From Uloborus plumipes (Eukaryota > Arthropoda > Arachnida > Araneae > Uloboridae), in NCBI GenBank assembly GCA_038373865.1, contig JAXGGA010005124.1, forward strand, positions 1-64,000: a DNA stretch of 64,000 nucleotides, given 5' to 3'. Position 1 is the stretch's first letter, and every line of letters starts with the position of its first letter. This document shows positions 10,488 to 22,294 of the stretch, in pieces. The notes under the pieces are model-generated. The model saw only the letters and a list, made by a program, of their open reading frames with translations. It made no database searches and was not told the DNA's origin. Position numbers and translations under genes: made by a program.

Positions 10488-11571
10488 GGGTCATTTTCAA
10501 AATTTGCTTACATTTGCTGTCCGGAGGTTAAAAAGACGATTTTGAAGCATAACTTATATTTTAAATTCAATGTGAACAATTATTTTCTGCAAGAAATGAC
10601 CCCAAAAAAATTCTATCACTCAACAAATTATTGAAATTTATTTATTTATTTGTCTTTAAAAATGGGAATCAAGGCAAAAACGCTTGTCCATTTCCAATTT
10701 TCGCAAGTTCAACTATTTTTTTCCTGTACTTAATGGTCAAAAAAAGTAAATGCAAGATATTATTTTTATATATTGACTAATAGTATATGGTATTCATAAT
10801 AAATATTGACAATAGTAATTTTATTTTAATAAGAAATGTATGAATATATTTTGTCCGGAAGTTCTTGTCAAGTCCGTTACCCTAAGATTATTTTAGCTAA
10901 AAAAGGTACTTATTGAAGTCAAAAGATGGTAACACGTATTCAGTTAACTTAACAATTTAGTGACGTAACTATTTTTTACCATTTTGGTTCCCTGAGTCGA
11001 GAAGTATTGCTGTGGCGTTTCGCACAAAATTTCTTCCAGGTGCGTATTTTATTCTTTGTCAAGTCCGTTACCAAAGATTTTAGTATTAATTTTTACTTTT
11101 TCTCAACTTTTACCTCTAAATATTGTTTATTATACAACTCTAAAAAAATGCATATTGTTGTTCAATTTTTAAATTCGACAACCTAACCATAATTTGACAT
11201 ATTGGATGAAATTATCAAGTCCGTTACTGGTCAAATCCGTTACCATACAGTTTTTATCAATATTTTAACATCACAAACATCGTTTTAAGCTTCAAGGAAG
11301 CAAGTAATTTCATATTAAGTTCGTTCTAGGCGCTATGATAGTTCAAAGGTGAGAATTCATATTGGTATTTTGTATGGTAACGGACGACAATTTTCCTTGC
11401 AGTTTTACAACAGCATTTGAATACTTAATTATTCATCAAAGTGTACAACCAATTACTTTTTCACACACCTAAAATATGTGACTAAACATCTGTTAGTGTT
11501 TCTAAAAGAAAATAGCAAGTAAAAAAATTACTTAAAAGTTTTGAAGTGTAAGCATAAGATGAAAATGACCC
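10488..11571. mobile_element. TIR element with TCAA flanks and 'tccgttacc' subterminal repeats
   Basis: Terminal inverted repeats GGGTCATTTTCA / TGAAAATGACCC are flanked by TCAA (10484-10487, 11572-11575). The sequence 'caagtccgttacc' or close variants recurs near 10868, 11058, 11212 and 11230, and inverted near 11373. No transposase frame. A related layout follows immediately at 11859-13807. Confidence 0.65.
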
Positions 11572-11858
11572 TCAATCTTTTTTCGTTTATTTCTTGAACA
11601 GTATACAGTACTAAGCTCATTGAGCTAAAATACAAGTGTATGTTTCGTATTCTTTAAGTTTTTCTTGTAAAAGACAGTTTTAAAGGTCAAAAAACAAATG
11701 GATTATTTATAAACGATTTGGAAAATCAAAAGATAATTTTTGTACAAAAATATTGAAGTTTGTAAAATTTTGAAATATCAAAAATAATATTTATATTTCA
11801 TTCTGCTTAAAATAATGCATTTTAGGCACTAAAATATTTTTTCCATAAACTTGTTTAA

Positions 11859-13807
11859 GGGTGAATATCAGGAAAAGTGCCAATTTGACCATGGAAATTT
11901 TCAATTTTTAAAGATACTCAGAAAATAATATTAATAGGGTGTTTCAAATACACATTTGTTCCATTTTTTTTTTAAATTAGGAGCATGGCCAAGGTGAACA
12001 TTTACCCCCATTTGGGGGGGGGGTGTCTTTGAGCGTTACCGACATGATGAGAATGCTACCGATCTGACAAATATTACAGATTTTACACTTGGTATACAAA
12101 AGTGAAAACTTTCACGACCTTTTATGCTCAAAACGAAAATAATTCTTACTTAGAATATATTACTATTTACACAGCTTGAACGCTTTTTTGTTTCATAAAC
12201 AATAAAATTAGAGACTAATTAAAAGTTAGTTAAAGTTTAAAAAAGTGCGACTAAGTATTTTTCAAACAGATAAGTAGGTTAATAGTTAAAAAATAAAAAT
12301 AAAATAAAATTTTTAAAACAATTTAAAAAAAAAATAATTCAAGACACTCAGAGTTTGGTGTGTTAAGGAGGTTTGCACACAATTGTTAATAAGTTTTCCA
12401 TTTTAAAACAAAATTATATTTTTGGGTGCAGTAGTTACGAACAACGGTTTGAATATTGATATAAAAGAAAAGAGGGTGAAAAATAGCAATAATTTTGTTC
12501 GAAAACTCAAATTTTGCGGAAAAATTAATGGTTTTGAAACATTTAAAAAAACAATAAATAAACTGCTTTCAATAATGGGAAAATTTGGCAGGAAAAACGA
12601 TGCACTTGAAATTATCTTTGTACTTTAAAACTCAACTCAACAAACTCATAACACGAAGAAAAAATCATGAAAAAACATCGGTAACGCACGTATCAGTTTC
12701 GTAACAAATATCTTCTACTTCGACGCTGCCGACATGACAAATTTCCCGCAATATGATAGCTGAACATCCCTAATTAAAGATTCGAGAATAAAAACACCTT
12801 ATTATGTCCACGGCAAAAAGGTTTCTTTTCCATTATGCAAATTTAGTTTGAAAAATTAATTTATTTTGTGTCTTAATTTCCGCAGCCGACATGACACTTC
12901 ATTTGGTAGAAACGGAAAAGTCAAGATTGAACAAATCTTACCTGTAATTCAATGCAACTGAAATGGAAACTTTCGATTGAAACTTAAGCATCATTTATTA
13001 AAGCTTCACCCAGTGCACTTTATTATTCCAAAAAATGTTTTGTCTTGAAATTATCATCGCGGAAGTTTGCTCTCTCGTCATGTTATGAAAACTTGTGACA
13101 AGCAGAAATTGCATTTTTTTATCAATATAAATTCATTTTATCACATTCATTTCATATCACATCATTTTAACACAAGAGTTAATCTTCATCGATGAACATG
13201 AAACACTTTGTAGAGAAAATTACAACGTTAAGAAGGCACAAATAAGCAGAGATACTTTGGACACGCGTTTCAGCGTTACAAGGAACGCCTTTTTCAATGC
13301 AAAAAAAATTGTGAGCTTATGGATGCACAGACATCCGACAAAACAAAAGCTGAGTGTCTTGCTTTTGTCGGATGTCTGTGCATCCATAAGCTCACATTTT
13401 TTTTGCTTTGAAAACGGTGTTCCTTGTAACGCCGAAACACGTGTCTGCAGTATCCCTCCTTATTTGTGTCTTCTTGACGTTGTAATTTTCTCTACATCTT
13501 TTGCACAAAGGTATTTATAAACTTAATGAAACACTTTATTTCCTTCAGTATATGTTTCTGCTGCGATATTTTACAATCCACAGGATTTTTTTTTAATTGA
13601 CGATTCGAATGTGTGACGCACTGCCGACAAGACATTGAAGCAATAAAAAGAGTTCTACTGTAACGAATTGAAGCAAAATCTAAAAATTTTGTTATGGATT
13701 GTATGTGCGACAAAGTTTGTAGTATGAAAATAGAAACATTTTTTGTTTTTATTTGGGAGTGCTTGGGAAATTCCTTTGTGACTTAGCACTGTTCTTGATA
13801 TTCACCC
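11859..13807. mobile_element. TIR element with TTAA flanks and 'ccgacatgac' repeats
   Basis: Terminal repeats GGGTGAATATCA / TGATATTCACCC are flanked by TTAA (11855-11858, 13808-13811). Internal 'taccgacatga', 'gctgccgacatgac', 'gcagccgacatgac' and 'ctgccgacaagac' motifs recur. It is non-coding and holds a long hairpin at 13209-13495. The TTAA fits piggyBac or Kolobok types; the family is not settled. Confidence 0.65.
13209..13495. repeat. long inverted repeat (hairpin), arms about 140 bp
   Basis: Left arm from 13209 (gtagagaaaattacaacgtt) is mirrored by the right arm ending 13495 (aacgttgtaattttctctac, with small mismatches). The match continues inward through 'tgtgagcttatggatgcaca' to a loop of about 10 nt near 13348-13357. 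A transcript would fold into one long stem. Confidence 0.85.
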
Positions 13808-13811
13808 TTAA

Positions 13812-14712
13812 ACATTTTTTTTTCATCATCTTACAAGCGAAGAGATCCAATACAAAAAACACCATGAAATTTTAATGCGTAAATTACGTAAGCAATTATT
13901 TTTACAGGTTGAAATTTATGATAAGCAGGTCAAAAATAACCACGTTTTAAAAATATGACAGTCAAAAATTTTAAAACATAAATTATTTTTCTCAAGGAAT
14001 AGGGTATAAAGTATTATCTACTTTCAAATTTTGATACTGCATTGACACTCCTTAAGCCCCTTAACCCAAATTAGGTCCATTTTCTAATTTTAAGGAGTGA
14101 GGATTTCTCCCAAAAACTTTGATGCATGAAAGTGAGGGTAAATATTTTGCATCAGTAATATTATTCAGCAAAAATAAACATTTAAATTTTAATACTGATC
14201 CAGCAGAAACATTTAAAAATGATAGCTATGAAGTATTAATTTAGTAATGACATTCACCATTCACTGCATTTTTAATGTCTTCAAAATGTCTGTCTCTATT
14301 AGAACTTAAAATAAAGGTCACCTTTTTTGTTCTAATATTTTAAAAAATCCTCTTGTATACTTTTCAGTACAATCATACAAGAGGATTCATAAAACTTAAA
14401 GAAACTTTTAGAATGCGATTTTCTGCTATAAGCTTTAATGCAGACATTTTGAAGACATTGAAAATGGAGCTACCTCCTTTTTGCAGCAAGCCCTTCAAAA
14501 GCAACTTGAATTCATTATACATAAAACATTCATTATGGTGTTCCTAACTTAACCAGCACCACTGGACCACCGTGAACAAATAACTAAGCCTTGAGCATAG
14601 GTAAATTTAAATAAAGAGCCTGCTCAGCCCTTAAAAACTAATAATAACTTAATGTCTGTGCATGCAGCTGAACAAAACAACAAAAAACATTTTTTAAAGT
14701 GCTTTTTGAATT
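13812..14712. other. intergenic DNA, no gene seen
   Basis: AT-rich. A local inverted pair 'aatcctcttgtat'/'atacaagaggatt' (14346-14388) forms a small stem. No domain in the 64-codon frame at 14353-14547. Confidence 0.4.
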
Positions 14713-15338
14713 CCCTTTGGCAGGGTTCGAAAAAACCCATTTCATTTTGAAAAAACCCAGTCCGCCTCGGTTTTTGATAAAAAAACATGGGCTTCTTCAA
14801 GAATCATTTTAATATCACTTTATTTAAACATTGTACACCACCTACTTTTACCTTTCATACAATCAGGGGACATCCGAAGAAAGGTCACTGTGACCTCCTA
14901 AAAAACCTCTTTAGAATAATTAATTTTTAAAAGTTGGAATAAGTATAGTAATATTGTATTTTTTATATTAATATTATATTTTAAACTGATACTGAATTGA
15001 ATTTATAGATTGAGATAATTGCTTTTTTTTATCGATTAAGTATTAAAAAAAAAAAAAAAACAAATAAGTGAAATTCATGTGCAGTTTTATTTTTAATACC
15101 TAAGCAGGCAACGAATATGCTGATAAATTAGCCAAGGAGTCCAGAGACCATAATACTAACAACAACAGTCTATCTCCAAGATGCAAACGCAATAGCTAAA
15201 CCTAAACTTAGAGATAAACCAATCCAAATGAAACACCCAGCTTTGTGAAATGAATACAAGTCGATCAATAACAAAACTATAACCAGGCTGAGAACCGGTC
15301 ATCACAGGGGCATGAAAATTAATGGAGAGGGTAGAAGG

Positions 15339-16357
15339 CAGGGTGTAAAAAAATCAATGATTTTTTTTTAAATGAAAAAAATCGGATTTTTTTTATTTAA
15401 ATCAGATTTTTTTTATTTAAATCGATTTTTTTGATTTTTTTAAAACAAAATTAGAAACTTCAGTTATTAATTCATTTATATTTATGAGTGCCTTACCTTT
15501 AAGTTTTTAAAAATACAAAAACACCTTTGAAGTAAAGCTTCACCAAAAAAGTAGGAGGTAAAACCGGATTCAATGCAAATGCATATGATTCTACTTTTAA
15601 TTTTAATACCAACTTAATTTTAATACCAACAAAATTATTAAACACTATACAGAAAAATTAAAGAAAATAAAGACATTGAGCAGCATTACATGAAATTTTA
15701 GTAAAATGACAAGTACAATCAAAAATTTGTATACAAAAATTTTCAAATTAAATATGACTTTTTCAACTGTAATGAAAATAATTAAAAAAAAGAAATTCAG
15801 AAATCAACAACTAAAAATCAAATGGGGCAGGAAGCTCAACCCAATCCTCACTTCATTCAGCACCCCCCCCCCCATCCCTCTTTATTTTGTAAAGATGGAA
15901 TCATATTCCATTTTATCTACTGATAAGGACTCCCCCCCCCCCACAAGTTGCTAATGCAAGGCACAGAAAATTCATCTTCTGTCTGGTTGTTTTTGTGTTT
16001 TCTTTTACTGAAAGTATATCACACACATCCCATCATGTCTCTCCCCCCTCAATTCACTCTTTGCAACACTCGCCCTGAAGCTGCATGTATTTTCTTTATT
16101 TCACATATTAGACAAAACAAATAGCACTATTTGTGCATACATATTATTTGAACTGCAACCTTCCACTATCTGTGGAGAAGAGATGAGTAGGATTACTTTT
16201 CGATTTATTAGATGGAAATCAAAGCTCTAAATGAAAATGGCAAAAATAATGATATTGGGATTGTCCAAAAGAATTTTATGAGGATTAAAATAAAAAATGA
16301 TTTAAATCAATGATTAAAAAAAAAAAAAAACAATTGATTTAAATCATTGACACTCTG
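15339..16357. mobile_element. hAT-like MITE inserted in the LINE fragment
   Basis: The target duplication GTAGAAGG is perfect (15331-15338, 16358-16365). Ends are CAGGGTGT and ACACTCTG, followed inward by inverted 'aatgattt' blocks. About 1.0 kb, non-coding. Confidence 0.88.
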
Positions 16358-16411
16358 GTAGAAGGGTGTATAAAAACTTGTAATTGCCCAGATACACAGC
16401 TTACACCTTGT

Positions 16412-18128
16412 CCCAGTAGCAGAAATTGCGAGACGTGAGACGTACGTCGCAGATTTTTCATCACTCTGCAGATAATTTTTAAAAGAAAGAGAAATAAAGA
16501 AAGAAAGGGAGGGAAAAATCAAATACAGCTCAACGAAAATTGAGAGAAAATAAATGTCTTTGGTGAGCCAGAGAGTTTTGCACTTCATCTTCAAAAAAAA
16601 AAAGGAAATTATCCGATGTTTTGTACCTTCATCATACATTTTTAAAATCCTTCCCTAATAGATTGGTAGGCAGATTAGCTGAGCGGCGCTGAAAATCGAA
16701 AAATAATGGAAAGATATTTCGTGATTGGTTTACTCGCGATTTTTTCACTCCTGCAGAAAACATTTATGTTGGGGTCGGAAGGGGCTGGCTCCTTGCTTGT
16801 AGTAAATGTAAAGAATCGTGGATTCGCTGTTAGGTTAACTGTTTGTGCTTTCAAAAATAACATATTTTTGAGTTGTAGTGTTCACTAAACTAGTTAATTA
16901 AGGAAAATGACTCTTTTCCCCTTTGGGGGTGGGCGATCTTTTTTTCCCCTATTATAATGGCTGTTTTTAAAGACTGCATCAAGCATGCCAATGGATATCC
17001 GCCTTTTCTTCAGTTTCATTTTTTCCCGATTTTTTGCGGCCAAATTTTTCGCTTTTCTCTTGCAGTTTTAATTTAAAAGAGAATTCAACTTTAAAAGTTA
17101 AAATAACTTCCTTTAAAAATGAAATAAGTTCATACTAAAAAACGAAACCCCTCTCACTATTGAAAAAATTACGCAAATTCATGACAACAATAGTTTGATC
17201 TTGTGATATTAAAATCACACGAATGTTCTTTGCAATTTTAATATAAATATCGAGTGCTTTAAATTTTCATATTCTCCATCACATATATCTAAAACCGTAT
17301 TTGTTTTGAAACATCAAGCCTGTGCGTCCCCAAAAATCATACGGCCTGTTTGAGACTTCAATCCTATTACATCCTGCAATTATTTGATTTATTTTGAAAG
17401 GGGGAAATTGCTTTAACTAATACTATTTAAAAATGATTTGTTTTACTTTTTATTTCAATAATAAATTCATTTTTTAAACTGCAGTTACATATTTTTAGGA
17501 AAGTACTGAATTTTAAAAACTATCCACATAATTATTTCATTTGTTTCCAAAGTAAATATTTTTTTTAATACTTGAAGTTGATTTTATGTTTAATAAAGTT
17601 CATACCCAAATGAATCTAACACTTGAAAACAATATCTTTTACCGCATAGGAGGACAGAAATACATTCTAATTAAGTTTAGTGTTGTGAATTCCTATAGTT
17701 TACATATTAATGTAATATACAATTTAAAAAAACATATTTACAATTCATTGAACACAATTTGGTGTTGTATGTAAGTAATCAATCGAATTTTCTAAATCAA
17801 TTATTTAAATATTTATGTTTGTGTCATAAAAAAAATTTCAGACTCTTCAAAAGTGCTTGATGTTAAGGGGGTTAAGTTTCTCCACTTCAATCAATATTGT
17901 GTACCAGGCGTTTTTTGAGAGCTTTTGCCAAAGAGCAACTTATCAGCAGCAAATGTGTTAAAAAGTCCTTAAATACTCCATAAATTTTAATTTTAAAAAA
18001 GGAGTACACACCCTGCAAAATGTTTGCGTATTATATGAAAACTTGAAATAAAACTAATAAAATGCTGCAGATATTTCCAACTGACCAGATCAGTGTCGCA
18101 GACTGGCTAGAAAGTTTCTGCTTCTGGG
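16412..18128. mobile_element. TIR element inserted in the LINE fragment (8-9 bp target duplication)
   Basis: Ends CCCAGTAGCAGAAA / TTTCTGCTTCTGGG are flanked by caccttgt(c) at 16404-16412 and 18129-18137. The duplication size allows hAT, P or Mutator-like origin. No transposase frame is visible. 'gtcgcaga' occurs near both ends. Confidence 0.75.
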
Positions 18129-18619
18129 CACCTTGTCATATCTTTGAGTGTCCAGCAATAAGTGCGAACCTGAGAGAAATTGGTGTATTACTGTCACTTG
18201 TAGACTTTTATGACGATAACATCCAACAAATCGCAAAAGCAGTTATAAGGATTCATGGAGTTATTTAGTTCCGCTAAGTCATAGACACGACAAAAAGAAA
18301 AAAATCTAATAAACCTTCAGGAAAGCATGATGGCAATTTCTGGACCAGGTACTAGCCAAGACTAACATTATAACAAACTAAATAAAATAACTAAATTGAT
18401 CAATACTATAATTGTATGTATAATATATACAATTTCTAGGCTTAATATGGATCAAAGTATTTGTAATATTTAGTTTGTTTCTGAAATACATGTTTTCAAT
18501 ATGCAATAAATAAAAAAAAAAACCACTTTACCGAAATAGTGGGTTTTTTAAGTGGGCCTACCCAAAACCCCCCGGGGGGGGTACGTTTTTTAGGGCTGGG
18601 CCCCTTTTGGCGAACACTG

Positions 18620-19740
18620 CCTTTGGGGCCCAAAAAATCTAGCAGCCCAGCAAAAAAAATTTAGAAAACAGATTATGTCCGAGAAATACAGAAGATTAAA
18701 TATTCATTATTTTTAGATGAAGTATTTATTATCTTATTTTTAATACAAAATGTCTCTTTCACTGACCATCAAATCTCCTTCCTGAGCAGGCCAGAAATAA
18801 TGTCAGGCAAAGAAATTGAAACAATGAAAAACAGATTAGAAAGCATGATATCATAGTAGGACATTTACAGGGCATGAACGAAAGCATCAATGTTTCAACA
18901 TTTTTTGTTTTTTCTTTTCTTATTTATGCAATACCTTTTTCTTTATATTTTCTAATACTCTTTTTGTTAAAAATACTGTTATTTGATTATGACAAATTTT
19001 TGGGAACACCTTATTTCAAGCAAAATCCATGCATGGAATCATCAAATTGCATCAGTAAAGATTTGTAGAATATAGTTTTAAAATTTCTTTTATCAAGTTT
19101 GGCTTTCAACAATATTTCTTAAATTTTTACTTCTTCTTGTTACTCGATATAAGATCTGAACAGTTTAATTTTTTTATTTATGGACAAAGTGATTGATTAC
19201 AGTACAACTTCATTCATTTGGATTAATTGGAAATTGGAACCAAAGGCTATCGAAAGAATAAAAAATTTGGGTAAAAAGTAAACTAAATGCCTTAAATAGG
19301 CAGTCTTAATTGTTTAGTAAGGTAATAATAATGTTTTATAACAAAACTACATAGAATTGTTTAAAATGCATTTTAAAAAATAAAAGAAACTATTTTTCAG
19401 TCTCTTATCAAAGGATTAGTTCAGTTTACCATGATGTTTATTAAATTATAATGATTATGTATACAAGAGCTAGGTATCAACTCAAGTGAATGTTTAGTGA
19501 ATAAAAAATTATCCGAAGGTCCAGATAAATGAGGTACTGCTCAGCACTGGCACAGCCAGCATTTCCTTCTAGAGGTTTTTTTTTTAAATCAAATTTTTTT
19601 TTTATCCCCTTTGTATAACCTACAAAACTAGGATTGGCAACAATGTTAAAATCAAAGACTCTGGGAGGTGTTTTTACCCCCCCCCCCTCTCCTCTTGGCT
19701 GTGCCACTGCTGCCATGATTTTATCACTGAACATATTTTG
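18620..19740. other. intergenic DNA downstream of JKAMP
   Basis: No gene recognised. On the minus strand this is downstream of JKAMP; TTTATT at 19741-19746 reads AATAAA there and could be a very proximal poly(A) signal. Confidence 0.4.
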
Positions 19741-19767
19741 TTTATTGGAACTAATAATTTAGATAAT

Positions 19768-20679
19768 CTATTCAGAGTGAAGTTTACAAGGGTCCGTGAA
19801 TTTAGACGTCAAAATATAGAAAATAGTAGGAAAAGGGACAAGAGCAAGCAAAGATCCATGTAAAACTGGGTCTGTTAACTGTGTAATTGCAATTATACCA
19901 TAAGCATGAAGCAACCAGTGTCCTAATAAAATGACTAAATTTCTTATATCTTTGATAGATGTTATAAACAAGGACTTCATTGATTGATCCAGTCTGAAAG
20001 CCAGATGTGCTGCGACAGATATAAATGTTAGAATAATCACAATAAAGGGAAATGAGTAATAAATTAAACCACCACATGTTGCTTGAAGAACAACAAGCAA
20101 AGGAACAAGATACATTGTTAGATATATCGATTTTTTGCCTCTTCCAGCAGAAAATTTACTGACTATGAATGGTCGGAAAAGAAGCATAAAAAGCAGACCA
20201 AGCGCATAGTGTATAAAAACCATTGAATACAATGGATAGACAGCTTCTTGGGTACATCGTAAAGTTTTCAGATAACCAGGCGTAGGATTGTGTAGCATTG
20301 TATACCAATCAGACAGTCGCTTCACTTTGCAAGCGTGTACATTTAAGCTTCCTCGAGGTTCACTGAGCAGTAAAGTACAAACAGCAGACAAGAAGTTCTC
20401 AAGTAATGCACAAACATGGAGCGATAAAATGTCTTTAGTGAAATTGCGTCTTTTCATAGTCTGGTCGATGATGTACCATTCTAAAACTAGCAACAAAAGA
20501 GCCATAAAACCGAGGTAAAACCAATCATAAAATGTAGGAAAATCTTTGCAAGGTAAGCAAATTGAATTCGCAGCAGCTCGAAATCCCCGAGGACATGCTC
20601 CACACTCACCCCAGCTATCATTTATACGAATACGCCCACAGTAAAGCCCAGGACAATGAGTAGAATGGTCCATAACCAT
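19768..20679 (-). CDS. JKAMP: JKAMP (JNK1/MAPK8-associated membrane protein), intronless
   Basis: An uninterrupted 303-residue frame, close to the roughly 310 residues of vertebrate JKAMP. The N-terminus has CPGLYCGR, then GECGACPRGFR and CLPCKDFP, a Cys-rich luminal segment. LYDW-like 'FYDWFYLGFMALLLLVLEW' opens the first of about seven hydrophobic segments. The family signatures LSDWYTMLHNPTPGY, CTQEAVYPLYSMVF, SHWLLHAYGI-like 'LGHWLLHAYGIIAI' and LALVPFPTIFYI are all present. JKAMP is a multispanning membrane protein of the ER/plasma membrane that binds JNK and links ER-associated degradation to the proteasome (family knowledge). The upstream ATG at 20677-20679 fits the family start; a second ATG is two codons in. 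It is head to head with AGFG. Lack of introns among intron-rich neighbours suggests intron loss or an intact retrocopy. Confidence 0.93.
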   Translation of the reverse strand: MVMDHSTHCPGLYCGRIRINDSWGECGACPRGFRAAANSICLPCKDFPTFYDWFYLGFMALLLLVLEWYIIDQTMKRRNFTKDILSLHVCALLENFLSAVCTLLLSEPRGSLNVHACKVKRLSDWYTMLHNPTPGYLKTLRCTQEAVYPLYSMVFIHYALGLLFMLLFRPFIVSKFSAGRGKKSIYLTMYLVPLLVVLQATCGGLIYYSFPFIVIILTFISVAAHLAFRLDQSMKSLFITSIKDIRNLVILLGHWLLHAYGIIAITQLTDPVLHGSLLALVPFPTIFYILTSKFTDPCKLHSE

Positions 20680-21096
20680 CTTGGCCTCTTATATGTGAAA
20701 ATATATGAGAGTTTGTGCACAAAAAAACGAATAGTTTACTTATTTCTACCTCCTTCACACTCTTTTCGTACTGACTTGACACCAAATTTCGTTTTCTGGA
20801 TTGTAAACAAAGAGATTCAGTGACGGTCACGAGCTAAGGCTCTCTTTTTTTTTTTTCCACTCGAAGTAAAATTGCTGAAAATTTAGGCTTTATAACATAA
20901 GAGAAGAAGTAAATTTAACTTCAATGAATGATTCTTTGCCTTTTATCTTGATTATTCTGGAGGAAAGCAATTTTACGCACGCTCTTTTTTTATGCAGAAT
21001 CATATCGTCAACATCATATTTATAAGCTGTGTGAAGAAATACCAAACATTAAATCCCGGAAGTTACTGTTTCATTCCTTCCGGTTACAAGCTCGCA
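20680..21096. promoter_or_regulatory. shared divergent promoter region, JKAMP / AGFG
   Basis: About 417 bp separates the JKAMP start codon (minus) from the AGFG start codon (plus). It must hold both 5' UTRs and promoters unless distant exons exist. No TATA box is obvious; a pyrimidine run lies at 20845-20858. Confidence 0.55.
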
Positions 21097-21260
21097 ATGG
21101 CCGCCCGTGAAAAAACCAGAGATGAATTGGATATGAAAACTTTACGTGAATTGGCTGCTTTACCAGCAAATAAATATTGTTTTGACTGTGGGCAAAGAGG
21201 ACCTACTTATGTTAACGTTACAATAGGTGCTTTTGTGTGTTCCTCGTGCGGTGGCCTTTT
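21097..21260 (+). CDS. AGFG1: AGFG-type ArfGAP, exon 1 (gene entry)
   Basis: The ATG at 21097 opens MAAREKTRDELDMKTLRELAALPANKYCFDCGQRGPTYVNVTIG..., the N-terminus of the ArfGAP domain. It contains the CxxC-x16-CxxC zinc site (CFDC, then CSSC). An in-frame ATG further upstream (20992) adds residues not seen in the family and is rejected. The donor is GTAAGT, phase 2. Exons at 21569, 26471 and 31395 follow in consistent phase, giving about 201 residues in total. AGFG proteins (also called Hrb/Rip) act in clathrin-mediated sorting of VAMP7 and carry FG and NPF repeats after the ArfGAP domain. Here that repeat-rich C-terminus is missing, so the gene is truncated within the window; the next same-strand exon belongs to Raptor. 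AGFG1 and AGFG2 cannot be told apart from this part. Confidence 0.93.
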
Positions 21261-21568
21261 GTAAGTTGAATTTTGTCATTGGGTAGTTTTCTGGTCTCCC
21301 TAAATGATATAAAGCTGCTTTATAGTCTTCTAGTTATGTAAATTTGTTCAAAGAAACGTTATTTCGAATCCTTTCTTTTTACCTATTACTTGTCAATATT
21401 TTAGACCTATTGCATATCTTCTCAATTCGTCTTTTCGAAGTGACATTTAATGTTATTGTGTTATCCATAGTGTCTGAGCATTATAAGTTTAGAAGTTCAT
21501 GAAAAAGCATCAAAATATATTAGTTTTAATAGTTTATTGTTGTTTAAGTATGAAAAATTATTTTGCAG

Positions 21569-21662
21569 AAGAGGTTTAAATCCTCCACATCGTGTTAAAT
21601 CCCTGACCGTATGTTCGTTCACAGAAGTTGAAATGGACCGAATCAAAAGTAGAGGAAATGAG
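21569..21662 (+). CDS. AGFG1: AGFG exon 2
   Basis: Acceptor ttttgcag, donor GTAAAA. It encodes RGLNPPHRVKSLTVCSFTEV then MDRIKSRGNE, the second part of the ArfGAP domain including the family RGLNPPHRVK motif. Phase joins exon 1 by completing a Leu codon. Confidence 0.92.
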
Positions 21663-21987
21663 GTAAAATAATTTGATATGATGCACTTGATTGTCCTTTA
21701 ATGTAGCTTTTGAGAATGGGTACAATGCAATATTTTTTTATTATCTGAGCCATTCACTGTATGAAGTAGATATCATTACTTTCGTGGTCATTTAATGAAA
21801 TTTGCTACCTCGCCCCGCCCCTTCATCTCTCCCTCTATTTTATTTCTAATAAAAGTTGAATTTTCCGAAAATAATTTAGGAACTTTTTTCACATGCGCAA
21901 TTAATGCTCTGTGGTGCTAATTTGATATGAGTAATTTTCAGTATGTTAGGACCAAGAATGACATTTTCCCCTTTCTTACGTCATGCA

Positions 21988-22280
21988 TTTCATTTCACCC
22001 TCCAGGGTCCCCCGTACCTACCAGCTTAGTGGTTTAACCGGGATAGGGCCCTGAAGAGCGCTCTGTTCTTAATTTTGAACCAGAACCTAGGGTCGAGCAA
22101 ACCATAGGCCCTAGCACCCCCAGAGGTATCGTTTCACTTGGAGGACTTTGTGACCACGACATTTTTAACGCCTCCCAGTCACCATTAATCAAGACGGTGG
22201 ATCTTTGATCGGCTGGGATTGAACCCAGGTCCTTTCGGACACGAGTCCGATGCCTTACCGATCGGGCCACCACGGCCCAC
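21988..22280 (-). mobile_element. tRNA-derived SINE, copy 2, in AGFG intron 2
   Basis: A 14-bp target duplication tcttacgtcatgca flanks it (21974-21987, 22281-22294). On the minus strand the tRNA-like head starts near 22278 with A box and GGTTCAATCC B box, and the body matches the copy at 9626-9977. The 79-codon frame on the minus strand is read-through of this SINE. Confidence 0.88.
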
Positions 22281-22294
22281 TCTTACGTCATGCA

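Larger units (their letters stand above)
15107..18268 (+). pseudogene. LINE ORF2 C-terminus (RNase H and zinc-knuckle tail), split by two insertions
   Basis: Segment 15107-15338 translates to GNEYADKLAKE, the RNase H C-terminal motif of Jockey-like LINEs, then TRLRTGHHRGMKING. After a hAT insertion it resumes at 16366 (VYKN), then a one-base shift gives NCPDTQLTP up to 16411. After a second insertion it resumes at 18129 with PCHIFECPAI and runs to a stop at 18266-18268. Removing the insertions and one copy of each target duplication aligns the three pieces. It is inactive: upstream RT is absent and frames are broken. Confidence 0.75.
14721..18619. mobile_element. hAT-like composite holding a LINE fragment and two further insertions
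   Basis: Left end CAGGGTTCG and right end CGAACACTG are inverted and flanked by cctttgg on both sides (14714-14720, 18620-18626). The right-end region ('aacccactttac', 'agtgggtttttt', 'ttggcgaac') recurs at 48475-48517 plus 50091-50171, showing a repeat family. Most of the 3.9 kb is explained by later insertions listed separately. Confidence 0.55.

Noticed and set aside
20992..21096. Upstream in-frame start for AGFG
   Set aside because: Adds 35 residues not seen in the family; the MAAREK start at 21097 fits known AGFG N-termini.
22034..22273. 79-codon ORF on the minus strand
   Set aside because: Lies wholly inside the tRNA-derived SINE with a 14-bp target duplication.
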